Counted from the stretch's first letter, positions 19,549 to 30,069 are shown. The stretch: 64,000 nt of DNA from Sneathiella sp. HT1-7 (GCF_020731145.1 NZ_JAJFZN010000004.1:310001-374000), one strand, 5' to 3'. Numbers and translations are program-made. Notes: generated by a model not told the origin, from the letters alone.

Positions 19549-20718
19549 ATGAGTATTTCAGCAAAGATGTCCCGCCTTGGAACGGAAACCGCCTTTGATG
19601 TGCTGGCCCGGGCCAATGCATTGGCGGCAGACGGTATGGATGTAATCAATCTCGGCATTGGCCAGCCGGATTTCCCAACGCCGGACAATATTGTTGAAGC
19701 GGCGATTTCCGCCCTTCGAAGCGGTGCGCACGGATATACAGCGGCGAACGGCATCCCGGAACTTCGCGACGCTGTTGCGGAAGACATCAAAAAATATCGC
19801 GATGTAGAGGTTAATCCAGATCATATTATCGTCGTGCCGGGCGGCAAGGTAACCATGGCCTTCGCAATTGAGATGTTTGGCGAAAACGGCGCGGAGATCA
19901 TGTATCCCAATCCCGGCTTTCCAATCTATGAAAGCATGATCCGTTATACCGGCGCGACGCCCGTTCCCATCCCCCTGATCGAAGAAAACGGCTTTTCCTT
20001 CGATGCAGACAAAGTCCTTGCGCAGATAACAAACCGGACGCGATTGATTATCCTGAATACGCCTGCCAACCCGACTGGCGGTATTGTCCCCGCGGCGGAG
20101 CTTGAAAAACTCGCGGCGGGACTCGAAAAATTTCCCGATGTCTACATTCTGTCAGATGAAATATACAGCCGGATGACCTATGACGGCGAAGGTCATTGCA
20201 GCATGTTGAACTTCCCGGAGTTGCGGGACAGACTGATCATTCTGGATGGCTGGTCGAAAACCTACGCCATGACAGGCTGGCGCATGGGATGGGGCCTTTG
20301 GCCGGAAAAACTTGTCCCCCACGCGCAACGCCTCTGCGTGAATTTTCATTCTTGCGTCAATGCTGCAGCGCAATTTGCCGGGATAGAGGCATTGAAAGGC
20401 GATCAAGGGCCCGTCGATATGATGATGGAGGCGTTCGATGCCCGCCGCAAACTCATTCACGAACGCCTGAATGCCGCGCCGGGAGTCAGCTGCGTAATGC
20501 CAAAGGGTGCGTTCTATGCCTTCCCGAATATTTCCGGGACGAGCCTCTCCGCCAAGGACATGCAGGACAGGCTTCTCGCTGAGAAAGGCGTGGCCGTCAT
20601 CGCCGGCACCAGTTTCGGTGCCTATGGTGAGGGATATGTGCGGTTTTCCTATGCCAACTCGATCGAGAATATCGAGCGCGCCATGGATCGTTTCGATGAA
20701 TTTCTGAAAGGGCTGTGA
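19549..20718 (+). CDS. PLP-dependent aminotransferase (aspartate aminotransferase-like)
   Basis: This is a second fold-type I transaminase of 389 residues. It has INLGIGQPDFPTPDNI, GYTAANGIPELRDAVA, LNTPANPTGGIVP, ILSDEIYSRMTY and the PLP-lysine motif GWSKTYAMTGWRMGW. The start MSISAKMSRLGTETAFDVLARA is typical of subgroup I-gamma aspartate/prephenate-type aminotransferases. A related 389-residue enzyme lies divergently upstream. slyX begins four bases downstream, so the two may be co-transcribed. Confidence 0.9.
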   Translation: MSISAKMSRLGTETAFDVLARANALAADGMDVINLGIGQPDFPTPDNIVEAAISALRSGAHGYTAANGIPELRDAVAEDIKKYRDVEVNPDHIIVVPGGKVTMAFAIEMFGENGAEIMYPNPGFPIYESMIRYTGATPVPIPLIEENGFSFDADKVLAQITNRTRLIILNTPANPTGGIVPAAELEKLAAGLEKFPDVYILSDEIYSRMTYDGEGHCSMLNFPELRDRLIILDGWSKTYAMTGWRMGWGLWPEKLVPHAQRLCVNFHSCVNAAAQFAGIEALKGDQGPVDMMMEAFDARRKLIHERLNAAPGVSCVMPKGAFYAFPNISGTSLSAKDMQDRLLAEKGVAVIAGTSFGAYGEGYVRFSYANSIENIERAMDRFDEFLKGL

Positions 20719-20722
20719 TTAA

Positions 20723-20929
20723 GTGATGGAAGACAACCGCCTCACCGACCTCGAGATCAAATTCATGGAGCAGGAACAGGCGATCAGTGAGCTGAGCGAT
20801 ATCGTCAATCGCCAGTGGCAGGAGATTGAACAGCTCAAGCGCAAATTGATACATGCGCATGATCGAATCGTCACCCTTGAAGACGCCGCGCCCGACGCCC
20901 CGGCGAATGAAAAACCACCGCATTACTAA
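20723..20929 (+). CDS. slyX: SlyX family protein
   Basis: This short coiled-coil protein of 68 residues (GTG at 20723 or ATG at 20726) has heptad-like leucine/isoleucine spacing: LTDLEIKFMEQEQAISELSD, then QEIEQLKRKL. It ends in the SlyX-typical PPHY motif. Its molecular function is unknown. It begins four bases after the aminotransferase stop. Confidence 0.9.
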   Translation: MMEDNRLTDLEIKFMEQEQAISELSDIVNRQWQEIEQLKRKLIHAHDRIVTLEDAAPDAPANEKPPHY

Positions 20930-21009
20930 AGGGGCAACGATCCGCAGAATCCTTGCATTTATACCGCTGCATATATAGAACCGCCTTTTCCGGAAACCTG
21001 GGAGCCGAA

Positions 21010-21324
21010 ATGACCGACGACACAAACAAAGCTGACAATGCCGACAAACCTGAAATAGAGGATGATCCAGTGGTGGACTATATCCTTGACGCGGTTGCAT
21101 CCGGCGGTGACATCGCGCCCCAGGAAATTGCCCAGGCCATTGCCGGTGATCGCCTGAAGTCGTCCTCACCGAAGGACGCCTGGAGAAAATATATGACTGC
21201 CGTCCGACAGCAGGCCATTCATCTCGCGCGCGACGGTCGCCTGCATATTATCCGTAAAGGCAAAATTGCCGACCCAAACGACTTCAAGGGCCTGTATAAA
21301 CTACGCAAGGTTTCCGGTGATTAA
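21010..21324 (+). CDS. DUF3253 family protein
   Basis: The frame is open from 20953, but the ATG at 21010 follows a GGGAGCC site and is the better start, giving 104 residues. After an acidic N-terminus comes the small winged-helix-like DUF3253 domain (IAPQEIAQAIAGDR, AWRKYMTAVRQQAIHLARDGRLHIIRKGK). The domain is found in many proteobacteria without known function, possibly nucleic-acid binding by fold. It is about 80 bases after slyX. Confidence 0.8.
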   Translation: MTDDTNKADNADKPEIEDDPVVDYILDAVASGGDIAPQEIAQAIAGDRLKSSSPKDAWRKYMTAVRQQAIHLARDGRLHIIRKGKIADPNDFKGLYKLRKVSGD

Positions 21325-21449
21325 TAAATAGTCATTTGCCTAATTTTTAATCGCCTAATTTTTGATCACTCTTTCGTCAAGTGACGCAGTTTTAAAAAAA
21401 ATCGCAGTTTATTGGGACTCTCCGGTGCGGCAATTTATCTTCCCAATTC

Positions 21450-21465
21450 TGGCACGCCTCATGCT
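21450..21465 (+). promoter_or_regulatory. Sigma-54 promoter of glnB
   Basis: TGGCACG-N4-ATGCT matches the RpoN consensus (TGGCACG-N4-TTGCW). GG falls at 21451-21452 and GC at 21463-21464, the required 12-base step. It lies about 65 bases before the glnB start. This fits nitrogen (NtrC) control of the glnB-glnA operon. Confidence 0.88.
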
Positions 21466-21512
21466 ATAGAATGAGTAGAGACACTCCTCGGACGATATGA
21501 CGTCCTATTTAG

Positions 21513-21866
<354 letters not shown>

Positions 21867-21934
21867 ATTTAAGCGCTCCCCGATGAACGGGCAGTGCCAA
21901 TAATCTATCCCCTTAAGCTAAACAGAGAGACGTT

Positions 21935-23341
21935 ATGATGGCTGCTGAAATTCTTAAAATGATCAAGGAAAATGAAGTCGAATATGTAGACCTTCGTTTT
22001 ACAGACCCGAAAGGTAAATGGCAGCATCTTGCCATGCATGTAGATGTCGTCGACGAAGACATGTTCGAAGATGGTGTGATGTTTGACGGCTCATCCATCA
22101 CCGGCTGGAAAGCCATTAACGAATCCGACATGACACTGATGCCCGACCCGACATCTGCAGTTATGGATCCCTTTGCTGCACGCCCCACTCTGGTCGTATT
22201 TTGTGATATTCACGATCCGCTTTCCGGCGAGGGCTACGAGCGTGACCCACGTTCCGTTGCAAAACGTGCCGAAGCCTATCTTGGCAGCACCGGGATTGGC
22301 GATACTGCCTATTTTGGTCCTGAAGCAGAATTCTTCATGTTTGATGATGTTCGCTTCGCAAACACCAGCCATCACACATTCTACAAGCTGAGCGATGTTG
22401 AAGCACCGTTCATGTCTGGTGAAGAAATCGAAGGTGGCAACAGTGGTCATCGTCCGGGTGTTAAAGGCGGCTATTTTCCTGTACAGCCTGTCGATAGTGG
22501 CGCCGATATCCGCAGTGAAATGGTTGAAGTCTGCAAGGAAATGGGCCTTTCCGTTGAAAAACACCATCATGAAGTGGCCCCGAGCCAGCATGAACTTGGC
22601 ATGAAATTCACAACGCTTGTCGCTGCGGCTGATGAAATGCAGAAGCAGAAATATGTCGTTCACAACGTCGCCCATGCCTATGGCAAGACAGTCACCTTTA
22701 TGCCTAAGCCGGTATCCGGCGACAATGGTTCGGGCATGCATACGCATATGTCGATCTGGAAAGACGGCAAGCCTACCTTCGCGGGTTCCGGCTATGCGGA
22801 CCTCTCCGAGACTGCGCTTTTCTACATTGGCGGCGTGATCAAGCATGCAAAGGCAATCAATGCCTTCACAAATGCAAGCACCAACTCCTACAAGCGCCTG
22901 ATTCCGGGCTTTGAGGCTCCGGTCCTGCTTGCATACTCTGCGCGCAACCGCTCTGCGTCTTGCCGTATTCCTTACTCTCCGAGCCCGAACGGCAAGCGTG
23001 TTGAAGTTCGCTTCCCAGATTGCACGGCGAACCCGTATCTTGCCTTTGCCGCAATGATGATGGCTGGCCTTGACGGCATTCAGAACAAGATCCACCCGGG
23101 CGATGCCATGGACAAGGATCTTTATGATCTGCCACCTGAAGAACTTAAAGATATTCCAACGGTATCAGGTTCCCTCCGCGAAGCCCTTGAAGCTCTTGAT
23201 GCGGACCGTGAATTCCTGAAAAAAGGTGGTGTTTTCACCGACGATATGCTCGACGGTTATATCGCAATGAAATGGGAAGATGTGTTCAGGTTCGAACATG
23301 CACCGCACCCGGTCGAATTCGAAATGTACTACAGCGTCTAA
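21935..23341 (+). CDS. glnA: Glutamine synthetase type I
   Basis: This dodecameric enzyme makes glutamine from glutamate, ammonia and ATP. It is 468 residues (start ATGATG at 21935/21938). Visible marks are [19 protein letters not shown], the ATP-site segment [16 protein letters not shown] and NRSASCRIP. The adenylylation site is Tyr 397 in DLYDLPPEE, so the enzyme is probably regulated by GlnE under control of P-II. A strong terminator follows. Confidence 0.98.
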   Translation: MMAAEILKMIKENEVEYVDLRFTDPKGKWQHLAMHVDVVDEDMFEDGVMFDGSSITGWKAINESDMTLMPDPTSAVMDPFAARPTLVVFCDIHDPLSGEGYERDPRSVAKRAEAYLGSTGIGDTAYFGPEAEFFMFDDVRFANTSHHTFYKLSDVEAPFMSGEEIEGGNSGHRPGVKGGYFPVQPVDSGADIRSEMVEVCKEMGLSVEKHHHEVAPSQHELGMKFTTLVAAADEMQKQKYVVHNVAHAYGKTVTFMPKPVSGDNGSGMHTHMSIWKDGKPTFAGSGYADLSETALFYIGGVIKHAKAINAFTNASTNSYKRLIPGFEAPVLLAYSARNRSASCRIPYSPSPNGKRVEVRFPDCTANPYLAFAAMMMAGLDGIQNKIHPGDAMDKDLYDLPPEELKDIPTVSGSLREALEALDADREFLKKGGVFTDDMLDGYIAMKWEDVFRFEHAPHPVEFEMYYSV

Positions 23342-23360
23342 GCGCCAAATCGATCTAAGA

Positions 23361-23392
23361 AAAAGGCTGCCGGGAAACTGGCAGCCTTTTTT
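23361..23392 (+). terminator. Intrinsic terminator after glnA
   Basis: AAAAGGCTGCC and GGCAGCCTTTT form a stem around an 8-base loop, followed by a T6 run. It also faces the end of the convergent thioesterase gene at 23425. Confidence 0.92.
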
Positions 23393-23424
23393 ATTGGCAC
23401 GGTAACTATGTCAATCGAGAATGA

Positions 23425-23799
23425 CTACCCGTCAACCAGCCTTGGTTTTCCGTTGTCATCGATAGCTACGAATATATAGGTGCCCTCGGTCACCTTAATC
23501 TCTTTAGGGTCCAGTTTACGTGTGACAATAGTTGTCAGCTTCACCGCAACGGACGTCCGTCCTACCCGCTCAATCTCGCCATAGATGCTGACAACATCAC
23601 CGACCTTGATAGGCTGATGGAACGTCATCGCCTCGACAGCAACAGTAACTGTGCGCCCATTTGCCCGCCGCGCGGCGAGAATGCCACCCGCCATATCCAT
23701 TTGCGACAATACCCACCCACCAAAAATATCGCCATTGTTGTTGCAATCGCTGGGCATTGGTGCTGTACGGATAACGGGGTCACGGAATTCGGTAGTCAT
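23425..23799 (-). CDS. Acyl-CoA thioesterase (YciA-like hotdog)
   Basis: This 124-residue hotdog-fold thioesterase hydrolyses acyl-CoA. The YciA/BACH pattern is present: MPSDCNNNGDIFGGWVLSQMDMAGGILA, where N/D and GGW line the active site, and VEAMTFHQPIKVGD later. It is a single gene, convergent with glnA. Substrate chain length cannot be told from sequence. Confidence 0.9.
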   Translation of the reverse strand: MTTEFRDPVIRTAPMPSDCNNNGDIFGGWVLSQMDMAGGILAARRANGRTVTVAVEAMTFHQPIKVGDVVSIYGEIERVGRTSVAVKLTTIVTRKLDPKEIKVTEGTYIFVAIDDNGKPRLVDG

Positions 23800-23916
23800 G
23801 ATCTTTAGGCTTCCTTATCACTGTAAATTAAGAGTATAACCTATACAGATTCAGCCCGCGGGGCGAACATATTTTAATCACCGCAACCAGTCAAAAACAG
23901 TCAGTGAATTGCCTTA

Positions 23917-25878
23917 ATGTCCGATCTTTTTCAGCAACCTAAATCCGAAAGTGCAGATTATTCCGCTAAAGATATCGAGGTCCTTGAAGGCCTTGAACCT
24001 GTTCGGCTACGTCCGGGCATGTATATCGGCGGCACGGACGAGCGCGCACGCCATCATCTCGCGGCCGAGGTTCTGGATAATTCAATGGATGAGGCCGTCG
24101 CGGGTCATGCAACCCGTATCGAGGTCGAGCTCTTTGCTGACGGTTCGCTTGGCATTCGCGATAATGGCCGGGGCATACCGATTGATCGGCATCCAAAATT
24201 CAAGGATAAGTCCGCGCTGGAAGTCATTCTGACGACCCTCCATTCAGGCGGTAAATTCTCCAATAAAGTCTATCACACCGCCGGTGGCTTGCATGGTGTT
24301 GGTATTTCCGTTGTGAACGCTCTCTCTGACCGCATGACGGTGGAAGTTGCCCGCGATAAGGAACTCTGGCGGCAGGAATTCTCAAAAGGCCTTCCAGTTT
24401 CTGCTCTTGAGAAAGTTGGCGCCGCTCCAAACCGGAGGGGCACCTCCGTCCAGTTTCACCCCGACCCGGAGATATTCGAAGCCGGCACGGCCCTTCGCCC
24501 GGCGAAGCTTTATAAGCTGGTTCGCTCGAAGGCCTATCTGTTTCGCGGCGTTGAAATTCGCTGGAAATGCGCCGAGGAACTGATCAAGGATGAGACACCG
24601 GCCGAGGCAACCCTGCACTTTCCGGGAGGTTTGCGCGATTTTCTGAATGCCTCCCTCGACGGTATCAAATCCGTAACGCCGGAACCTTTCGCTGGACGCG
24701 TGGAGTTGGACAATGATCGGGGCCGCGTTGAATGGGCGATTGCCTGGCCACTAACGAACATGACCTTTCTGAATTCCTATTGTAATACTGTGCCGACACC
24801 GGAAGGCGGCACTCATGAACTCGGTTTTCGCGGAGCACTTCTGCGGGGACTCAAGGCCTATGGGGAGCTGATCAACAACAAGAAAGCGGCGCAGGTCACG
24901 GCGGAAGATATTCTCTCCGGTGCGGCGGCTGTGCTCTCCGTCTTTATTCCAGACCCGCAGTTTCAGGGACAGACGAAGGAAAAACTGACCACCACGGAGG
25001 CAAGCCGCCTCGTTGACCTCGCCATCAAGGATCACTTCGATAACTGGCTGGCGGCCGCGCCGGACCAGGCGAACAATCTGCTCGCCTGGGTGATCGAGAA
25101 ATCCGAAGAACGACTCCGTCGGCGGCAGGAAAAGGAAACAAGCCGAAAGACCGCGACCAGCCGCCTGCGCCTGCCCGGCAAGCTCGCTGATTGCAGCAAG
25201 AGTGGCCGCGACGGCACGGAAATTTTCATCGTTGAGGGCGATAGCGCTGGTGGTTCCGCCAAGCAGGGACGTGACCGTAAGACACAGGCTATTCTGCCGC
25301 TCCGCGGCAAAATCCTAAATGTTGCCTCTGCCACCAATGACAAGATCAAAGCCAATCTGGAATTACGGGACCTGGAGCAGGCGCTCGGCTGCGGCCTCCG
25401 CGACAAATACAGAAGCGAAGACCTGCGCTATGACAAAGTCATTATCATGACCGATGCCGATGTTGACGGGGCCCATATCGCCTCCCTCCTTATGACATTC
25501 TTCTATCGCGAAATGCGCCAACTCATTACTGATGGGCATCTCTACCTGGCGCAACCGCCGCTCTACCGTCTCTCACAGGGCGGAAAAACCTTTTACGCAA
25601 TGGATGACACCCATAAAGACAAACTGATGGAAACGGAATTCAATGGCCGCGGCAAAGTTGACATTAGCCGATTTAAGGGCCTTGGCGAGATGCCCCCCGC
25701 GCAGTTAAAGGAGACAACCATGAACCCGGCAAATCGGGTCCTTCTCAAAGTCGACGTCCCGATGGAGGAATTTGGCGAAACTGCGGATCGGGTCGAAAGC
25801 CTGATGGGCAAGCGGCCGGAACTCCGATTCTCATTCATTCAGGAAAACGCCCGTTATGTCGAGGATCTGGACGTCTAG
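23917..25878 (+). CDS. parE: DNA topoisomerase IV subunit B
   Basis: This is the ATPase subunit of topoisomerase IV, which decatenates daughter chromosomes. The 653-residue protein has the GHKL ATPase marks EVLDNSMDEAV, IRDNGRGIP and TAGGLHGVGISVVNALSD. The TOPRIM region has FIVEGDSAGGSAKQGRDR, the DADVDGAHI acidic cluster, and RFKGLGEMPPAQL. It is ParE rather than GyrB because it is short and lacks the GyrB insert. parC is not in the window. Confidence 0.95.
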   Translation: MSDLFQQPKSESADYSAKDIEVLEGLEPVRLRPGMYIGGTDERARHHLAAEVLDNSMDEAVAGHATRIEVELFADGSLGIRDNGRGIPIDRHPKFKDKSALEVILTTLHSGGKFSNKVYHTAGGLHGVGISVVNALSDRMTVEVARDKELWRQEFSKGLPVSALEKVGAAPNRRGTSVQFHPDPEIFEAGTALRPAKLYKLVRSKAYLFRGVEIRWKCAEELIKDETPAEATLHFPGGLRDFLNASLDGIKSVTPEPFAGRVELDNDRGRVEWAIAWPLTNMTFLNSYCNTVPTPEGGTHELGFRGALLRGLKAYGELINNKKAAQVTAEDILSGAAAVLSVFIPDPQFQGQTKEKLTTTEASRLVDLAIKDHFDNWLAAAPDQANNLLAWVIEKSEERLRRRQEKETSRKTATSRLRLPGKLADCSKSGRDGTEIFIVEGDSAGGSAKQGRDRKTQAILPLRGKILNVASATNDKIKANLELRDLEQALGCGLRDKYRSEDLRYDKVIIMTDADVDGAHIASLLMTFFYREMRQLITDGHLYLAQPPLYRLSQGGKTFYAMDDTHKDKLMETEFNGRGKVDISRFKGLGEMPPAQLKETTMNPANRVLLKVDVPMEEFGETADRVESLMGKRPELRFSFIQENARYVEDLDV

Positions 25879-25886
25879 ATGACGGA

Positions 25887-26594
25887 TTACGTTCGCGCGA
25901 GCCAATGTCGCATATATTTGCTGGTAATCTCCGGCTCCTCCATCGTCGGCAAATGACCACAATTCGGAATTTCTACATATTGCGCATTCGGGATTTCAAC
26001 GGCCATTTCCCGCTGGATTTTCGCCGGGATTAACTTGTCATCCGCACCGGCCAACACCAAAGTCGGGCAGGTAATAGTCTTCAGCATATCGGTCAGCACA
26101 GCACGGTCAAGCAGAGCGCGTTCCTGCCGAAGGAAGGCCTCCTTTCCCACATCTTCTGCCATCTTGAAAATACGATTGATAAGGTCTTCATCCTTTAGGC
26201 GCGATTCATGTATCAAAATGGGTAGCAAGCTGCGGGTCACGCCTTTAAACGCTGATCCCTGCTCTACCAGCTTCATGAAATCAATCCTCTTCTGACGATC
26301 CTCGGGTGTATCGGCAACAGCGCGCGAATCCATAACGGCCAGATGCGTCACCCGCTCCGGCGCCTGACGCATAATTTCCAATACGATATATCCACCCATC
26401 GACAGCCCAGCGAGCGCAAATCTTTCGGGAGCATTTGCCAATATACGCTCGGCAATCGCCGGCATATTATCGTCTTGCGTATGATCTCCAACGGTAATAT
26501 CTGCGATATCAGAGAGGTCAACTATTTGATCACGCCACAAATCGGCAGTGCACAACAAACCCGGAACAAGAACAAGTGAATGTTTTTCTGTCAT
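25887..26594 (-). CDS. Alpha/beta hydrolase
   Basis: This is a 235-residue alpha/beta hydrolase-fold protein. The nucleophile elbow is GLSMGGYIVLEIM, preceded by the oxyanion segment VLVPGLLC. The acid is probably in GADDKLIP and the catalytic His in PNCGHLPTMEEP. No signal peptide or lid domain points to a substrate. The gene is convergent with parE, with only 8 bases between the stops. Confidence 0.88.
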   Translation of the reverse strand: MTEKHSLVLVPGLLCTADLWRDQIVDLSDIADITVGDHTQDDNMPAIAERILANAPERFALAGLSMGGYIVLEIMRQAPERVTHLAVMDSRAVADTPEDRQKRIDFMKLVEQGSAFKGVTRSLLPILIHESRLKDEDLINRIFKMAEDVGKEAFLRQERALLDRAVLTDMLKTITCPTLVLAGADDKLIPAKIQREMAVEIPNAQYVEIPNCGHLPTMEEPEITSKYMRHWLART

Positions 26595-26759
26595 TTTTAT
26601 GTGCTTTGTTATATTTTGTTTGAAGATTTTGGTTCTTGGCTTAGTCTTTCTTTTACAGATTGGATTTCGGCTTGAGAACCGTTAACTTTAAATTACAGCA
26701 AAATTAGTGTAATACTCTTGCCGTAACCCCGGTTTTACTGGGCAAATTGCAGGAAACAT

Positions 26760-26787
26760 TTGACAGAATGTGCTAATTCACTAGATT
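26760..26787 (+). promoter_or_regulatory. Candidate promoter of the DEAD-box helicase
   Basis: TTGACA (26760-26765) and TAGATT (26782-26787) are 16 bases apart, about 55 bases before the helicase ATG. The rest of this 246-base spacer is AT-rich, without other clear features. Confidence 0.45.
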
Positions 26788-26840
26788 GCGCACAGTTTTA
26801 AGATGATTTTATTTTTTTTACGAACGGTAGTTCTCTTTAT

Positions 26841-28283
26841 ATGAAATTTGCAGATCTCGGCCTTAGCCCCGAAGTGTTAAAAGCGGTTGAGGAAACCGGT
26901 TATGAAAGCCCGACGCCTATTCAGGAAAAAGCCATTCCCTATGTATTGATGGGGCGTGATGTTCTGGGCACGGCACAAACGGGTACTGGCAAGACCGCGA
27001 GTTTCACCCTACCGATGATTGATATCCTCGCTTCCGGTCAGGCGAAAGCGCGAATGCCGCGTTCCCTGATCCTGGAACCCACGCGCGAACTGGCCGCACA
27101 GGTTGCGGATAACTTTGAAACTTACGGCAAATACAGCAAGCTCTCCATGGCACTTCTGATCGGCGGCATGTCGTTCGCGGATCAAGACGCCAAACTCGAC
27201 AAAGGCGTTGATGTCTTGATTGCAACGCCGGGTCGCCTCCTCGATCATGTGGAACGCGGGAAAGTTCTTCTGAACGGCGTAAAAACACTGGTGATCGACG
27301 AAGCCGACCGGATGATGGATATGGGCTTTATTCCGGACGTCGAACGGATTGTCTCTCTCCTACCACCACTTCGTCAGACTCTCTTTTTCTCGGCGACCAT
27401 GTCGAAGGACATGCGAAAACTCGCCGACAAATTCCTTCTGAACCCGAAAGAAGTAGCTGTATCTCTACCAACGTCAACCGCAGCAACGGTGACGCAAGGG
27501 CTGGTTATAGTCAAACGGGCTGAAAAACGCCCTGCACTTCGCAAACTGCTTGAGAAAGAAGAAGTGAAGACAGCTTTTATCTTCTGCAATCGCAAGAAAG
27601 ATGTTGATATCCTTCTGGGTTCACTCATGAAGCATGGCTTTAATGCCGGCGCTTTACATGGCGATATGAGCCAGAGTCATCGCATGGAAACTCTTGATAA
27701 ATTCAAGGCCGGCGAGATTAAATTGCTCGTATGTTCCGACGTTGCCGCCCGCGGTATCGACGTCAGCTCGGTCAGTCATGTGTTTAACTTTGATGTGCCG
27801 ACTCATGCAGAAGACTATATTCACCGGATTGGCCGGACGGGTCGTGCCGGACAAGAAGGCCACGCCTACACAATCGTCACGAAAAGCGAAACAAAATATC
27901 TGGATGGAATCCAAAAACTGGTTGGCCGGGATATTCCAATTCTGTCAATTGATGGTATGGATCAAATCGCGGAAGAAGGCGCCGTAATCGCGGAACGTGA
28001 AAAAGGATCGGGCCGTGATGCAAAAAAAGGCCGTCGGCGCGCAAATGACGATGCTCCTCCGGCCAAGTCTTCCCGCAAAAGCGCCCCTCGTGATGACGAC
28101 AAGGCACCCTCTAAAAAATCAGAGGCACGCAACGCCGACGCTACGGAAGAGAAAACTAAAGACAAGAAGCCGCCCCGCCGGTCACGGCAGGCGAATGACG
28201 ACCAGGATCCGCCTGTCGTCGGGCTCGGGGATAATATTCCGGCATTCTTTAAAATTCCGCTGCGGAAGACCGCGCAGAAATAA
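26841..28283 (+). CDS. DEAD-box ATP-dependent RNA helicase
   Basis: This is a cytoplasmic RNA helicase, RhlE/DeaD-like, probably acting in ribosome assembly or mRNA turnover. It has the Q motif (PTPIQ, 24-28), motif I AQTGTGKT (45-52), PTRELA, TPGRLLDH, DEAD with MDMGF, SAT, and then the second domain with VCSDVAARGID and HRIGRTGRAG. After about residue 385 comes a low-complexity tail rich in Lys, Arg, Asp and Ala (SSRKSAPRDDDKAPSKKSEA), likely an RNA-binding extension. The length is 480 residues. A terminator follows. Confidence 0.95.
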   Translation: MKFADLGLSPEVLKAVEETGYESPTPIQEKAIPYVLMGRDVLGTAQTGTGKTASFTLPMIDILASGQAKARMPRSLILEPTRELAAQVADNFETYGKYSKLSMALLIGGMSFADQDAKLDKGVDVLIATPGRLLDHVERGKVLLNGVKTLVIDEADRMMDMGFIPDVERIVSLLPPLRQTLFFSATMSKDMRKLADKFLLNPKEVAVSLPTSTAATVTQGLVIVKRAEKRPALRKLLEKEEVKTAFIFCNRKKDVDILLGSLMKHGFNAGALHGDMSQSHRMETLDKFKAGEIKLLVCSDVAARGIDVSSVSHVFNFDVPTHAEDYIHRIGRTGRAGQEGHAYTIVTKSETKYLDGIQKLVGRDIPILSIDGMDQIAEEGAVIAEREKGSGRDAKKGRRRANDDAPPAKSSRKSAPRDDDKAPSKKSEARNADATEEKTKDKKPPRRSRQANDDQDPPVVGLGDNIPAFFKIPLRKTAQK

Positions 28284-28298
28284 CTTACCCCTCACAAC

Positions 28299-28327
28299 AG
28301 GCTTCCTGAATATGGAAGCCTTTTTTG
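28299..28327 (+). terminator. Intrinsic terminator after the RNA helicase
   Basis: AGGCTTCC and GGAAGCCT form an 8-bp stem with a 7-base loop, followed by a T5-6 run. Confidence 0.88.
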
Positions 28328-28417
28328 TTTCCATCTATCCGTGGAGTTTGTAGTATTCTAAAAATACTACATGCCAGAACATGTGCAGTTGCGACGCTGC
28401 GGGAAAGGTGACGTTTC

Positions 28418-28660
28418 TTGAAAACAATATTTATCATGGTGAAATGCGACCTCGGAAAAGCATATGATGTCGCCGCAAAAGCCATCGAAAATGTGGAGCA
28501 TGTCTCGGAAGTCTACTCCATTTCGGGCCAATATGACTTGATGATGAAATGCTATCTTGATGATGATCAGGACATCGGGCATTTCGTCAATGAGCAGATT
28601 CAGACCCTTCCTGGCATAAAAGATACTTTCACCATGATCACATTCAAGGCGTTCAGCTAA
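28418..28660 (+). CDS. Stand-alone Lrp/AsnC effector (RAM) domain protein
   Basis: These 80 residues form just the alpha/beta RAM domain of Lrp/AsnC regulators (TIFIMVKCDLGKAYDVAAKA, VSEVYSISGQYDLMMKCYLD). There is no helix-turn-helix. The start ATG at 28418 leaves no room for a missing N-terminal domain. Such SraM-type proteins bind amino acids and can oligomerise with full-length Lrp proteins. It sits just upstream of an amino-acid-type ABC transporter operon, which may be a functional link (inference). Confidence 0.82.
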   Translation: MKTIFIMVKCDLGKAYDVAAKAIENVEHVSEVYSISGQYDLMMKCYLDDDQDIGHFVNEQIQTLPGIKDTFTMITFKAFS

Positions 28661-28794
28661 CCACCGCATAACACCTAAGGTACGGTGCCAGAAAACATTT
28701 CCTTTGCGCCCGCTATAAAATTACTTAATCTAAGGATCGCTTTAGGGAGTGGAACGGGATACCCGTTTCTGAGACAAAACAGGGAGACTTCATT

Positions 28795-29970
28795 GTGAAC
28801 AAGAAATTTATCAGCTTGGTTTCTGCCGCTGCCATGCTGGCAGCGCCAGCCATGGCCAACGCCGCAGACGCCGTAAAAATCGGCTTTGTGACCACCTTGA
28901 CCACCGGTGCCGGCGCTATCGGTAAGGATATGCGCGAGGCTGTGGATCTCGCCGTCATTCATCTTGGCGGCAAAATGGCCGGTCGAGACATTGAGATCAT
29001 TTATGAGGATGATGGCTTCAAGCCGGAAATCGGAAAGCAAAAGACCGATAAACTTGTCAAGAAAGACAAGGTCGACTTTATAGCTGGCTACATCTGGAGC
29101 CATGTTCTAATGGCGTCCTACAAGAGTGCCGTCAACAGTGGGACCTTCCTGATCAGTTCCAACGCAGGACCAAGCGCACTCGCTGGCAAGCTCTGCCACG
29201 AAAACTTCTTCTCAACGTCCTGGCAAAATGACCAGACTCCCATGGCTATGGGCGAAGTCCTGAACCAGCGCGGCATCAAGAAACTCTATATTATGGCGCC
29301 GAACTACGCTGCGGGCAAAAATATGGTGACCGGCGTTGAACGCACCTTCAAGGGGGAGATCGTCGGCAAGGATATGACGAAATTCCCGGCGCAGCTCGAC
29401 TTCTCTGCAGAACTCGCCAAGGTCCGCGCCGCCAAACCAGATGCGCTTTTTGTTTTCTATCCGGGCAAGCATGGCGCCCAGTTCATGGCACAGTATGCGC
29501 AGGCTGACCTTGCATCCTCCGTCCCGCTCTATACCACCTTCACCATCGACTCCATCAGTTTGCCCCGAGTGGGTGAACAAGCCGAAGGCAGCTTGATGAC
29601 GATGTTCTGGTCACCAGACCTGGACACGCCAGGTAACAAACGGTTTGTCGGCGACTTTACGGCCAAATACGGCCACTACCCGAGCCACTACGCCGCGCAA
29701 TCCTATGACTCGATCATGCTGATCAATAGCGCGGTTGAAAAGGTCAAGGGCGATTTGAGCGACCGTGATGCCGTTCGAGCCGCTATGAAAGCCGCTGATT
29801 TTGAAAGTGTTCGTGGCAAGCTGAAGTTCGGAAACAATAACCACCCGATCCAGAATTTCTACCTGCGGCAGGTCGTCAAGGATGACAAAGGACAGTACAC
29901 CACAAAGATTGTCTCCACCGTCTATGAAGATCATCAGGATACATATGCCAAAGAATGCAAAATGAAGTAA
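28795..29970 (+). CDS. Branched-chain amino acid-type ABC transporter, substrate-binding protein
   Basis: This periplasmic binding protein of the Peripla_BP_6 type is 391 residues, with a GTG start at 28795 behind a GGGAG site. A signal peptide is clear (basic MNKKF, hydrophobic stretch, predicted cleavage after ANA near residue 23). The ligand-domain marks DDGFKPEIGKQKTDKLVKKD and SSNAGPSALAG are visible. It is the first gene of a five-gene importer operon with livH-M-G-F. Family members bind branched-chain amino acids, amides, urea or aromatic acids; the ligand here is unknown. Confidence 0.92.
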   Translation: MNKKFISLVSAAAMLAAPAMANAADAVKIGFVTTLTTGAGAIGKDMREAVDLAVIHLGGKMAGRDIEIIYEDDGFKPEIGKQKTDKLVKKDKVDFIAGYIWSHVLMASYKSAVNSGTFLISSNAGPSALAGKLCHENFFSTSWQNDQTPMAMGEVLNQRGIKKLYIMAPNYAAGKNMVTGVERTFKGEIVGKDMTKFPAQLDFSAELAKVRAAKPDALFVFYPGKHGAQFMAQYAQADLASSVPLYTTFTIDSISLPRVGEQAEGSLMTMFWSPDLDTPGNKRFVGDFTAKYGHYPSHYAAQSYDSIMLINSAVEKVKGDLSDRDAVRAAMKAADFESVRGKLKFGNNNHPIQNFYLRQVVKDDKGQYTTKIVSTVYEDHQDTYAKECKMK

Positions 29971-30069
29971 TTCTTCTTGCATTTCACAAGACTGGAAAAG
30001 GTGCGTAAGTCGGACAAGGCTACGCACTTTTTTCACATCCAACATGAGATTTCACGGTAAGGCGTATCG

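Noticed and set aside
22091-23095. Long minus-strand open frame inside glnA
   Set aside because: It is a shadow of the well-conserved glnA frame, with no ribosome site or domain.
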